Assembly (NCBI GenBank): GCA_963513935.1
Contig: OY740777.1
Span: forward strand, 16,417,092 to 16,481,091
Reading direction: 5' to 3'
From: Aphrophora alni
Lineage: Eukaryota; Arthropoda; Insecta; Hemiptera; Aphrophoridae
Length of the DNA: 64,000 bases
Shown: positions 1-12,400 of the stretch, piece by piece
Position numbering within the stretch: position 1 is the first letter of the stretch
How the letters are laid out: every line of letters starts with the position of its first letter
Position numbers and translations under genes: made by a program
Notes under the pieces: model-generated
What the model saw: the letters and a program-made list of their open reading frames with translations, nothing else
What the model was told of the DNA's origin: nothing
Database searches by the model: none

Positions 1-322
1 ACTAATCCACATTACATTGTTCAAATTTTGTTTAGGAACATACCTAGCTATTTGCATCACTTTGATTATTGTTCAATTTATATTACGGAATTAATGGGGG
101 GGGGGGAAGTTATTTTAAATAACCATTCCTCAACACAAGCTTTTTCTCATGTTAGTTCAATCATCTTAATTAGAAATAATAGCTGTATTTTATTTTTGTA
201 TGATATTGTTTGTATAGTAGTGTTTTATTTTATGCATTATCTTTTATGTTGTACTCGATCACCAAACGAAATAGCTACAATTTCTATATTATAAATTAAT
301 TAACATTGATTATATTCCTTAC

Positions 323-495
323 CAGAAAGGAATGCCAAGAAATCCAGGGTCCTTTGAGTATCCTGTAAGAGAACTATATACGTGTTATTTGTTAAATCAA
401 CACGTACACCTTGAGACCAAAGTATAGAAGATACACTGAGCAAATCTTTGATGGGATGACTGACTTTAAACTGTAACCAGTTGCTCACTTCACCA
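323..495 (-). CDS. STK11IP: STK11IP coding exon 16 (last in window)
   Basis: Residues 954-1011 plus one base. GEVSNWLQFKVSHPIKDLLS matches EPPASWLQLTLAVPLQDLSG, and TQRTLDFLAFLS matches the RAFLEELL helix. Acceptor tgtttcag, donor CTG/gtaagg, phase 1. The remaining C-terminal exons are beyond the left edge. Confidence 0.92.
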
Positions 496-3400
496 CTGAA
501 ACATAACAAATAATCAGATTTGTATTAAAAAATTAACAAAAATTAAAAATTAACAAGAGAGTAAACTTGACGGATCACGGCTCAGGGGATAAGTTTACAC
601 GTACATGGTCGACACTGTTTGGCATTGGTTAGTTCACAAGACTCAATGGTATAACTGATAACGAAGTTGTATCTGTAAAGACTGTATTAGTAATGATTAA
701 CATTGAAGGTTTGCCATTGCTAGACGCGGTATTGTGTTATGCCGAGCAATAAGTAGAACTACACCAAGGCTCTAGTTTAAAACAAGACACTGGAAACTTT
801 AAAAGAAAAATTTGATTTATTTTAGTAATATTAGCCTAAACAAATATGCAACGTATTATTATTTAATCCAACTCATTAAAAAAATATTTACACATAATAT
901 ATCCCATGTTTAGTTTTTATTTCTGTATAATTAGAGTTTTTTACAATTCGAGGTGACCTCAGTCCCAATTAGCGGGACTCTACTATTAGTGAGACTGTAT
1001 GAGAATGAAAATGAAAGTAAAACAAACATTCAGCAATAGGATGGAAATGCTATCGAGTGAAATACTAGAAGAGGCTTCTGAACTCATTTATACTTGCATC
1101 ACTGTCGGATGTGATGAAATGAAAGCAGATCTAGATCTTCTTTTAAAAAGACAAAACTGACTTACCAGAAATGTTTAGGTAAAAAAATCTTGAAAAACTT
1201 AACACCTGTTTTCTAGGAATTTGTGAAAATATACGTAGAGAATCGGTGGATCTGAAAATAGGAATAAATCAGGAATGGATTATTTTAACTACACAGCCAG
1301 TGAGAATTACTTTGATCCATCAAAATCAACCTCAAGAATGGATGCCGAATTATTGGAGTTATATTAATTCAATTCTGTTTAAAAACAATTCAATTCAATG
1401 ACTCAAAACTGGCATTTGGGGTTTGAAAAAAGTGTAACAGATGGGATCATAATTTTTGCATGTAGGAGTTGAGAGTGTTGCTGATCAGCGTTGGTAAGAA
1501 AGGAAAGCGCATAGTACTTCGGGTATCTATGGGGTGCCGAACAACGAGAGACACGATAAGATAATTAGAGTCAACTGAATTTCCACTGACTAGATGTAAA
1601 AATGCCACAGTAAGCTTGATACATGCAGACTGAACAGAATGTTGGAGAGTAGGAGTTACAGGCTGATTCAACCTAAGCCTAGTGATCCATCATGGTTCAA
1701 AAGACATTGCCACCTTCACAGCTACAGCTAAAATCGGCCGTAACTCTATCAAGTCAGACAGAGGACTCCCCATCCTGTCACTGATCCCAGAAACACTGAA
1801 TCCACAAATTCCTTGAGTATTCTTCACATCCTGCAAGAGAATCTCCGAGAGCCTTGGTCAGAGTGTAAGGAGGGCTGGACACAAAACAAAAATAATTAGG
1901 CACCTTCTTAAGACAGTGTAGCCATTTGACACTGGATGCATGGTAGAAGAAATAGAAGTCAAATAAAATGGAGAAAAGTTTGTGATATATCAAAATCTGA
2001 TGTTGAGATTTCCATAAAATACATGTTATAAAATTATCTATGGGGGTTAGGTTTATTCTTAAAATTTGAACACGCATGGTTTATTCATACAATTTTTATA
2101 TAATAAATCGATTTAACACTCTTCAATATGTAGCAGGTACCATACAATTTTATCACCGCCAAACTGTTTCTGATCATGTAAACTCAAAATTCAACCACAT
2201 ACACACAATTTACCTATACATAATTCTCCATTACACTACAAATCATTATCATCCACATCAGTATTTAAGTTTTTGGTTGTTCTTAAGGGCAAACAATCTA
2301 GCACTAATTATAATAATTATAAAACAAAAATGTAAGAAAAGAGCATAAAACAGAGACCCCTAGTCGTGAAATACACTAAAACATCAAGGTTGGAAGGCAA
2401 GAGATAATCTAAAGAAACACGATAGGAAAGATTAAAAAGAGCGATTTAAACCAAAATTAGATGAAGAAAGGTGTAGATCCAGCTAGTCATAATTCGAATG
2501 GACACTCACATTTGTAAACAAACTCACTGAAGAGAGTAAAAACAGTTAACAGAGTATAAATAATAATTGCGACAAGATGCAGAAAGTTAGATAATGTATT
2601 ATGGAAGAGTCAAGAGTGTATAAAGTAGAGCTTAGAGAAGGTTAAGATGAAACTCAGGAGGGAGTTATCGCCAGTCAGACTTGGTAAGGAGTTGTAGAAG
2701 GGTCAGGCATTGGCAGAGAGACATCAACAAAGCAGTGTTAAAGGAAATTGTTGGCAAGGAGTGACTGATTACTCAGTTCCTGCAGCAAAACCCCTAGCAA
2801 TTGAAGGTCACCAAGCCTGACACATTAGAATTCAGAAATAGAAGTGAGTAAACAACTTGTGTACTCTGTTCTTGTATTAACTTTATATAGATCAGGCTAT
2901 ACGAAGAAACACTAAATTAACTTTATTTTTTGTCGCAACATTGCTTTCACTTTACATTATAAATATAGCAATAGAAAACAATTGTATCAGTTTAGATAAT
3001 TGGCACAATGATAACATATATTTATTTGTAAACTGAACCATCAATTGTTATTAAATGAACTCTGAACACATAATTGATTTTATAACAATAAAATCGGTTT
3101 TGTTACAGGATCAGATATGTATATATCATATGAATCTAATCAGAGAGAAAATACAATGATGTACGTTTGAAATAGGGACATTTAATAAAACTGAAAAAGG
3201 AATTCTTGTTTAAATCTATAGCTTAAAGTACATTAAAACATACAATTTAAAAATAAAATTAATGCTCAACAATATTTTTGTACAAAATGATCGGCAAATC
3301 AATATTTATAGAAATCTTTTTTGGCAGTTTTATATAATATTTCAACCAAATGAACTTGATCGAACTATAAAGTTATTAACCAAAAAACAAAACACAAAAT

Positions 3401-6400
3401 AGTAATGCCATCAGTGTATAGCAAACACTTCTATTAGACTCAAGAGACCTCAAAATGTATATATCCCGCAAAAAACTTGATATAGATATTTAACCACCAC
3501 ATAAATTTTTCTATTCTACGTTTTTGTGAGAAAGTAAAAGAATTTCCATATTTATAATTTTTTTTCCAAGTATATGACTATTACACATGTAATTAAATGT
3601 ATTGATAATTGATGTTCCTTCTCAATATATAAAACGCTACCCTAATCATTTACCTGGTCTCCAATGTTGGCAATATCTGCAGTATATAAAGATAATGTGT
3701 TGACACAACTACACAGCCTTCGTAATCTTCTCCAGAGGAACTGACAATGTGTCCCTAAACACAAATGTATTCATTACATGGGTGAAATGAAAATAATATA
3801 AACCAAAAGTCTGGCTATTTTAACAACTTTAAAATTCATAAATTATATAAAACCGAATCATCTGAAGGGAACATCTCTTGACTAACTCTTAAAAGCAACA
3901 AGGAAAAAGAATTGACACCATACTGTATATAAAAACTGGTTAGTTTCCGTTATCCTCCCTCCAAACGAATATTTTGTTACATTAGAAAAACCATAACTTA
4001 ATATATTTGTGGAATAGGTTCAGTTAGGCCAGGTATAAAAAACTCCTTGAATAGGTTAGGTTATGTTATATATTTGAAATTATTTAGTTTAAAAAATCAA
4101 TATGAGTTTCTGCAAGTCATAGAGTTCGAATATATTATTGGGTACTTCCCATAATTTCTGTACATCTGGAGATACAGAAATAGGGGAAGGAGATGGAGGT
4201 CTAGTTAACATCCGCAAATGATTCAATCAAAATGGTCATATAATTTATAAAATTATGTAAAATCTAAACAGTTTATTTCTAATTTGAACCTTAACAAGAT
4301 TAGGAGTTAGAAGCATTGAAATTAGATTATTTTTGTCTTTTTGTGCAAGACATTTAAAAAAACAAAACAAAAATACTAAAAAGTTTACAAGCACAAAACA
4401 AAGTCGATGACAAATGGTAATGTTTATTTTACCTGAGCAAAATTACTATTTTAATAGCAACCTTTTATTCATGCCTAATTATTTTCAATTGTATGACATG
4501 GTGTTCCAAAAATTAAATCAGTACATTCATGTCAATTATCTCAATAGCTGATAAAAATAATTCCAATTATGACAATTTGTTTAAAATTAGGCTTGTTTTG
4601 AATAACAAATTATAAACAAAAAACTAATCTTTGTGTTATTTATGAAATATAAAATGGCAGTACTTTTGGTGTAACTTCCCTGTAGTATTAAAAAAGGCAT
4701 ATTATAGACAAGTAGTCCGAAAATCTAGATCTGGATGGGTGTTAAAAATATGCGGAAAAGGGTTGAACTGTGATTTTCATAAGGGGAAATTTAACAAAAC
4801 AAAATAAGGAGCATATTAAAAAAAGTGTGTTGCAGGTTTGTACCAAATGGAATCTTGCAGATAGACTTTTAGAGATCTGTCAATATTAACTTCCCCAACT
4901 ATGTAATTTTTTGTCATAACAATAGTCTAATGTTAAAAGACATGCACATTGATATAAGACCATACTTGCTGGATCTACGCCTTCTTTTATCCCTCTATTT
5001 TATCTTTCCTATCTACTCTTGACCAACACTTGTTCTTTTCTGATACTATCAGAGTATTCAGAAGGTTTGTATCTTTATTTTATGTTCTTTTGTCCTTTTT
5101 TTTAATAAGGTGATGATAACTGAAATGTCTTTTACATTTAAAAAACAACAATAAAATATAACACCAGATAATAAAATAACAATAGTCTGAGGTCATACAG
5201 GCTAACATATTTATATGTAATAGTAATGTATTTTAATTGTATATAATAAAATAATTTTAAGTATATGAATGCTTTATGTTTGTTGCTGTACTTTTTTAAA
5301 CATAACTTTACTGTACTTTTATAAAAATGTCTCCATTTATAAAACTATTATTGTAGGATAACTATATTAAAAATTAGAGATTTGATTTCTGAATAATTAA
5401 AATCAGTAATAATTGGTATTTACCACTTCTGATTTGGACTTAACAAAATAAAATGATTAACACTTATCATGTAGAAGACATTCAATAACATATCTGCTAT
5501 TGCCAGCACTTGACTTTCCAATTACTGTACTACTCGTAAAAAGAGATGTAAAATTCTGACCTTAAAAACATAAATATTATGTTTAATCAAAATCAGTTGA
5601 TAAAAATGTTTTTCAACTTTTTTGGCATTTAAAATGTACTCCAAAATATATAAACATATTTATAGTATATATAATACATGTTATTTTGGAGACTATTTCT
5701 ATTTAACCCACCCTTTTCGGCAATTTTGACATAAATTAAAGATCTCTGGGAGACTTACTTTACATGAAATAATTTTTACAGTCACCCTATTCCTACTCCA
5801 ACCCTTAACATGAATTTTTTCCAAAATATTTTCATTCTGTTGGATTCAATCAGACTACCTATTCATAAGGTAATGTGTGACAAAAATGCTTCAGATTGAT
5901 ATGTGTTACTATAACTGTTTTCATAATCTTCCATTCAAATACATAACTCATTCAACTGTATTCACAAACAGAAGTACAGCCATTTTCCTGAAATGTGATA
6001 CTTTTAAAACTTAAGTAATAATATATGGAGGTAAAAATTTATTATTCTCCCATCAGTACCAATTATATAGAGAGTGGTATAACTTAGTTGCCAGAGCGTG
6101 ATCTTATCTTGCTGTAGTTTGAATTAGCAGTCATAGGTTACGCAGATTTGATTACAGTTGATAGCTTGGCGTTTTACCTACTCCCCAACCTTTATGATTA
6201 ATGTAAATGCTATAAAGTGAAGACATAAACAAACAAAAAACCTATATAATTTGGTAAATTACCATTATAATAGGAAATGCAGAAATTTAAAAAGTTGGCA
6301 TTGTTGGTTGTGATAATATATATTGGAAAGCCCTAACAATAACTGTAGGAGCGACCCATTAAGAAGTGATAACTCCATGTACTCTAGGTAGCTACACTTT

Positions 6401-9400
6401 TTAATGCAGTTCAAGTCAAGAGGAGGGTTCTAATTTTCAAATCCTAGTACTCCTTACCGAATTTTGTCCCCCCCCCTCTACGCATTCCATGTAGAGGAGT
6501 GCTCGGTCTTTCCACCATGATTTTCATCTTATATTCCAGTTTTTGTATTTTTCATTTGTCAATCCTATCAACTTAATCACACCGGAGAATGGTTGACTTT
6601 GTACTTCCCAGGAGGGAGGAAGCCCTAATCATTTATAATTAAATTAAATTTCTCCTGATCCTTTACAATAATAAATAAACATGAAATAACACTACAAGTG
6701 CATAATTGCCTATCAAATAATAAACCTGTGATAAATCATATGTTTTGAAAGGGTTAATTTAATACACCTGAATACAAATCAAGAGTCCCATACTCAAATC
6801 ATAATCACAAGAATTTACCACTTTCACAGGACATTTTAATCATGTACTGGCACTCATAAAACAAGTAATTGTCATTTTATTTAAAAAAACAACAAAAAAA
6901 CACTCACTTTTAAAAGAAATAAAAGATCCTCACTATCATGTTGGTACACTTGTTGGAAGAGATGAAGTTTAATTCGATGATCAACCTGAGTAAAGTCTTT
7001 ATATGAGAACTGTACTGGTGAGTAGATGGAAACTCCTTTTGTTGATGTTTTAGATGGAGAAAATTTAGAGCTGACACTCTTTAACAAACCTGTAAACAAC
7101 CATATAAATTGTAGTTAAATGATGGTGAAAATAAATATAATAATGTACAAATTATCCTCCTTCACCTTGAATTTTAAATGAAAGATAAAGAAACAAAACT
7201 TGGGGATTTTCCATCAAGGATTAGGAATTGAATTTTGGAAATGTTGACATTTTTATCCCCTTTATTGGAGGAGGTAACTTTAAAATGGTCAACACTTTGA
7301 AGCCTAAGCCCGAGTATAGGTCGGGCAGACGCGCCGGCGCTCGCCGCCGAACCCCGACACCGGGCCTCGCTATATAATTCTATACGTCGCGATGTTGGCA
7401 TATACTCGGGTTTCAGCACTTTCATATAGCTCATTGGTTATTTATCTTTGTATGTCTTTGATTTTCGAATAGTCTGTGCTGTTGATTTGGACTAAATAAA
7501 AAATTACGAAGCTGTTACTAGGCAACGTAACACGTCTACGAGGAACGCACCAGACGTCTGTTTATTGCAAAGTGACTGACTGAGTAATCAAGATGGGTAT
7601 GTTTGGTTGGTGTTTTTCTTGAATACTAAATACTTTTTGAGTTATACAAGTAATCTTTTAGTGTTTGTATATATAAATATTTTAGTTATAGTTTACAAAA
7701 TATGGCACAGAAGATGTATTGAAAAGAGATACAATTAGCGATCTTTTGTTTGATGAATCTGATGGTGAATCCGAGCCAGACATAGGCCAAGGTGATGGAA
7801 ATAATTCAATTAGTGACATTTTGAGATAAAATGTGAATGAACAGATTTTTGGTTATGATTCTGAGGGCGAAATCTATGACTATAACGATTTAAACTTTTT
7901 AGTGACAACGTTAGGCCTAAGTGATTTAGAGGACGATGTGGATGACCCAAATGAAGATTTTGAAGATGACCCAAGTTACGACAATGCTCAGCCTGGAAGG
8001 AAGGAAACTTCATGGTGGTGCCCAAAATGTTCAGTAGGCTACTTGAATGTTTCAAACTGTATACATACAAAGGCCAATTATGTTTGGTGAAGTGCTGTGT
8101 AGCTATTTTTGTTTGTGTGTGTATTTTACGCTTTTTCAAGACTAAGGAGTGTTTACTGTAAGTAAAATATGTATTTACATGTATATATTTCATATATTTA
8201 AAAAAGTAATTTCTTTGGGTTTAAAATGATGTATAATAAGTCATATATAATAAATATAACAAATACCACAATTTTATAAAAACATGTCCAAAACTCCCAG
8301 GCACATTAGGAAAGCAGCGCATTAGAGAGTTAGGCTTCAAAGTGTTAATGATAACTTATATTTCTAGTTATGTAGGTAACACGGATATCACACTTTTACA
8401 CATAACAACACATTAAAAGTGTGTTTGAAAAATAAAAAATTTTAATATTGTCCTACAAATTTGAGTTGGGTAACACTCAAAATAACTTTTGAGTATTATT
8501 TATACAGGGTGCTTCAAAAAGGTCATTACAACTTTGTAAATTAATATAAATTTATTCAAAGTACCTACAGAGCTAGTTTTAGTGTCATTTTGTACAGAAA
8601 CTGGTTGTTCAGTAAGCCATAAGAAATTCTTAGGGTATCCCTTTGTGTCTGACGATGTTATAGACCAAATGAAGCAAAGTTTTGTTAACGTGCTACAAAA
8701 TCAACCTGGCATGCTTCTAACAAGTTGAGCGTTCCATGTGCGACTCTTTGATATGTGTTGAGAAAACATTTTCATCTCAAACCATACAGAACAACAATCG
8801 CGAAAGAACTAAAAATACAGGGTTGCTCATAAGGAGTTTTGTGTGGAAATGTTACATCGATTGGATGAAAAGCAGGATTTTACTGCAAAAATAATCTTCA
8901 GTGCTAAGTCAACTTTCCAAGTGGTAAAATGAATACACACAACTGTCAGATTTGGAGCAGTGAAAATCCATGCCAATCCGTGCAATATGTTTGTGATACA
9001 GTAGAACCCCTCAAACTCGACCCCCTCAAACTCGACATTCCGTCAAACTCGACATTCCGTCAAACTCGACAGGGCCAGTGACAAGGAGCATGGGATTTCC
9101 AAGGTCATTCACTGCATTGTTTTACGCCATGTGCGCCTGCCAGATGCCCGGAGGTTGAGGCTTGTTACTTTTGTTTATACAGCTGTGAGGGATGCTCCTT
9201 TGTCTAGCCACTTTCTAATCCTACTGTATAGTAGAGGCCAAAGTTAAAGATAAAGGGTCCAGGTAGACCAGGACAGCCCTAAACATTTGTTGTCAAAACA
9301 TTCATATTGTTGTGAACCCAAGCGCCTAACCACCCGGATGCTACCGGTCATTAGCACCGATTCCATTAAAGTAAGCGGCAAGTCTTTTGTCATAACAATT

Positions 9401-12400
9401 CAACGGAGCGTCGTAGAACTATGATTCAAGTTTTGTAATAAAGGTCTTAACCATGTGAGAAAAATAATCCGACTCTTAATTATATGCGATCAGCAGTTCA
9501 ATTTATAGCATTTGTATTGGACTGTGTTTGGTATGGACATTCTTTTTCTTCGGCGACTTCGAGATGAAGCTACCAGACGTCCAGTCGAAAATGAAAAACA
9601 AAGATCAATCAAAAGTTTTTTCAAACAGTGCTAACTTTGCTCTAATGTTTTTTTTTTTTTTTTTTTTATATAAAATTGTTTTAATCTTTAAAAATATTTA
9701 ATGGACTGTCTGTTTTTTACTGTAGACTTTACTGTAAATTTTATTACAGCATATTAGGATAGGTCTTTTTAGTTTACTAAACCTATTGTACAAGGCCAAC
9801 ACTTTTTAAATCTCATTTGAACGATCGATAAATTTAATTTTAATGTGTGATTGAACACACTATTTTTTTGTTGTCAGGCAGGGACTTTTTTGCAATAAAC
9901 GTTAAATCATTGATAATCAATAAATGTACAGTTATTTAAAATAATTTTGAGTATTTGTTGCAAATCTAACCATTAAATACCAAAGTTCCCTAAAACTCGA
10001 CAACCCCCAAACTCGACAACCTTAAAGTCCACATTGTGTCGAGTTTGAGGGGTTCTACTGTAGTTCAAAAGTTTATGGTTTTGTGGCTTATGCAAAATCA
10101 AAGTTTATGTCCCTTTCTTCTTCCTCCTGGAAAACTATTTAATCCTACAGATTGATGAGGATGACCAAGAACACTGCACACAATTCCAGCAAGATGGTAC
10201 ATTGAAGTTCGGCATATCCTCAATAACGGCTTCCCAGGTACATGGATAGTTCAAGATGGCCCGATTGCATGGCCACTTTTCACCAAATCTGACACCTCTA
10301 AATTTTTTATTCTCGGGGATTTATCAAGGATAAAGTTTATAAACCACCCTTACCGGATTCTCTCGTTGAGCTCAGAGTAAGTATCTATGCCACAGTTGAA
10401 GAAGTTAAACCTGAGATGGTGCTGCGGGTTTACCAGGAAATCCGCTTCTGATGGGATGTTTGCAAATGACCAATGGAAGTCACATAGAACCTAACTATCT
10501 ACAAGCTAAAAACTTGATTAGATATTTTGCTACACCAAACCCAGCTCTGTAAATAGTTTACATAAATTTATATGAATTTACAAAGTTGTAAAAGACTTTA
10601 TGAAGCACCCTGTAGTTAATTTTAATTTGTAAGTTGTGTATGGGAAATATACCTTTCACAATTATTGTTTGTAAATTTAAAGAAATGAAAGCAGTTAAAC
10701 AAACACTGTTCTTGGCTGGGAAATATATGAAAACTCGAGCCCTGCTCTCTATTAAAAACAAAACATTTGAAAATCATATTTTAAGAAAATGTATACTTAA
10801 TACTTTAAAATTTGTCTGTTCATTTACGAGATAGAAACTGTCAAAAGTTATTTTTTAAATACATATATTTTCTTTTCTAGCCTTTTCCAGTAAGAGGGGT
10901 TGCACAAAAATGTCAACTATACTAAATTCTTTGAATAAACCCATCACCAAGTCAATTTTACGAGAGAAGAAAATATAGAGAAAAGTGAATCAATGTGTTT
11001 AATTAAGAACGGAAGTGCAACAAATTCTACAGGCACAGGGGTAATGTCAACATCGTTATATCACTTACCCATAAACAAAAACCAAAGATGGTGTAAGATG
11101 ATTTGATGAAGTAAAAGTTGATAGAGAAGTTGTAAGGAACCTTGGGGAACAAAAAACAAATACAGGATATCAAGTGCAATTTGTGTTAAGAGTATCACAG
11201 TTAGTACACCGGTTTTCTTTGCCATTTTATCAGCATAATCAGTAATTCATTGAAACCCGTTGATGAAAACTTAACTTTTTACATTTTTACACAGGTTTAG
11301 TGAATTTCTTAACTCTGTAATATTCTCATGACAAAAACTTGATTCAACAATCTCTCTCTGATATCATTGAAAAATATGTGTGAAGTTCTATAATGACAAG
11401 CATCTTTTTGGAAAACTTATATTAATACATTCCCTGTGGCCATTATCCTGGAATGAGAAGTAACCTATAAACTGCAGGTGCTTGTTGTTTCATTCTTTCT
11501 TTTAATTAGCCAGTGTGCTGGTACTATTTGTCACAATGACAGCTCACTGGCTGACAAGAGAAAGAGAAAATGTTTTCCGTAACCCTGAGACTACAAGAAT
11601 CTGTACGTTACAGTTGTCCTTCATCCGAAGTCGACAGCCATAGTGAAATGTGTGTAATGATGGGACATCTCCAACCAATAATAAATCTGCAGTTGGTAGC
11701 CTAATTGTAAATAACTGTAGTATAAATGGTTAATCTCGGAAATAAGAAACAATTGTATAAAAAATAATAATCTTATAATTAAAAAAAAAAAAAAAAAATG
11801 GTAAAAGGAGAAAGCTGTTTTATAATGATGAAAAGAAAAAGTGAAAATAAATTGTAAGCGGGAAGATTTCATGCAAAAACAAAGACTCAGTTTGGCGTGA
11901 TGTGCTATAAAAGGACATGATGTCGTTTCATTTAATCTGATTGGCTCTATGTAAAGACATAGAAATTCAAACGATATTAGAAGCGGGAGTTGCAATAAAC
12001 CGAAGCTAACCAAAACGGAAAAGGCAACTGAACAGAATTTTATAGTCACTCGGCAAAATGTGGGCGAGAGTATCGGACGCAAGAAACTGTTGTCCTCATT
12101 GAACGATTACATTGAAGTTTTTATGAGTTTTGATGAACTTATAAAGGTGATAAGATTGAATAATTAGAGGTGTGGACGAGGCGAAACTATGAGTAGGTCT
12201 ATGTATTGTGGTCATTGATATAAACAAGCGTAATAGATAATTGTTAGATTAAGATTTGTAAAAAGTAGATTTAAGATTTTTATAGAACATTGTGAATTGT
12301 TTAAAAATTGATATAATTAAAAATTTCTTTCATGTTGAATAAAGTATGTGTATTAAAAAAAAGCTAAAAATGAATTTTTAAAAAGATAACCAAAGAACAC

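Larger units (their letters stand above)
3755..6907. other. STK11IP intron 14
   Basis: Very AT-rich intron. Apart from the repeat near 4.96-5.16 kb and the SINE-like stretch near 6.07 kb listed separately, I see no gene. Confidence 0.6.
8505..10612 (+). mobile_element. Dead mariner-like element hosting a nested MITE
   Basis: Ends CAGGGTGCTTCAAAAAG at 8505 and its inverse, finishing GAAGCACCCTG at 10612, flanked by TA on both sides (8503-8504, 10613-10614). The terminal repeats stay similar for about 50 bp. Removing the nested element at 8999-10060 leaves about 1045 bp, close to a usual mariner. Confidence 0.8.

Noticed and set aside
1447..2077. Possible coding region with SSPPYTLTKALGDSLAGCEE-like peptide
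   Set aside because: No family recognised, and STK11IP exons on both sides already join in phase, so it is not an exon of that gene.
7174..7434. Minus-strand open frame of 86 codons over a GC-rich zone
   Set aside because: It lies across the left end of the piggyBac remnant; the composition comes from the subterminal repeat and the protein matches nothing.
7810..8193. 127-codon minus-strand frame
   Set aside because: Antisense shadow of the piggyBac remnant, whose plus-strand frame shows recognisable motifs.
11621..12082. 153-codon minus-strand frame rich in Phe
   Set aside because: Arises from an A-rich repeat (R1); the second copy at 31.4 kb does not keep the frame.
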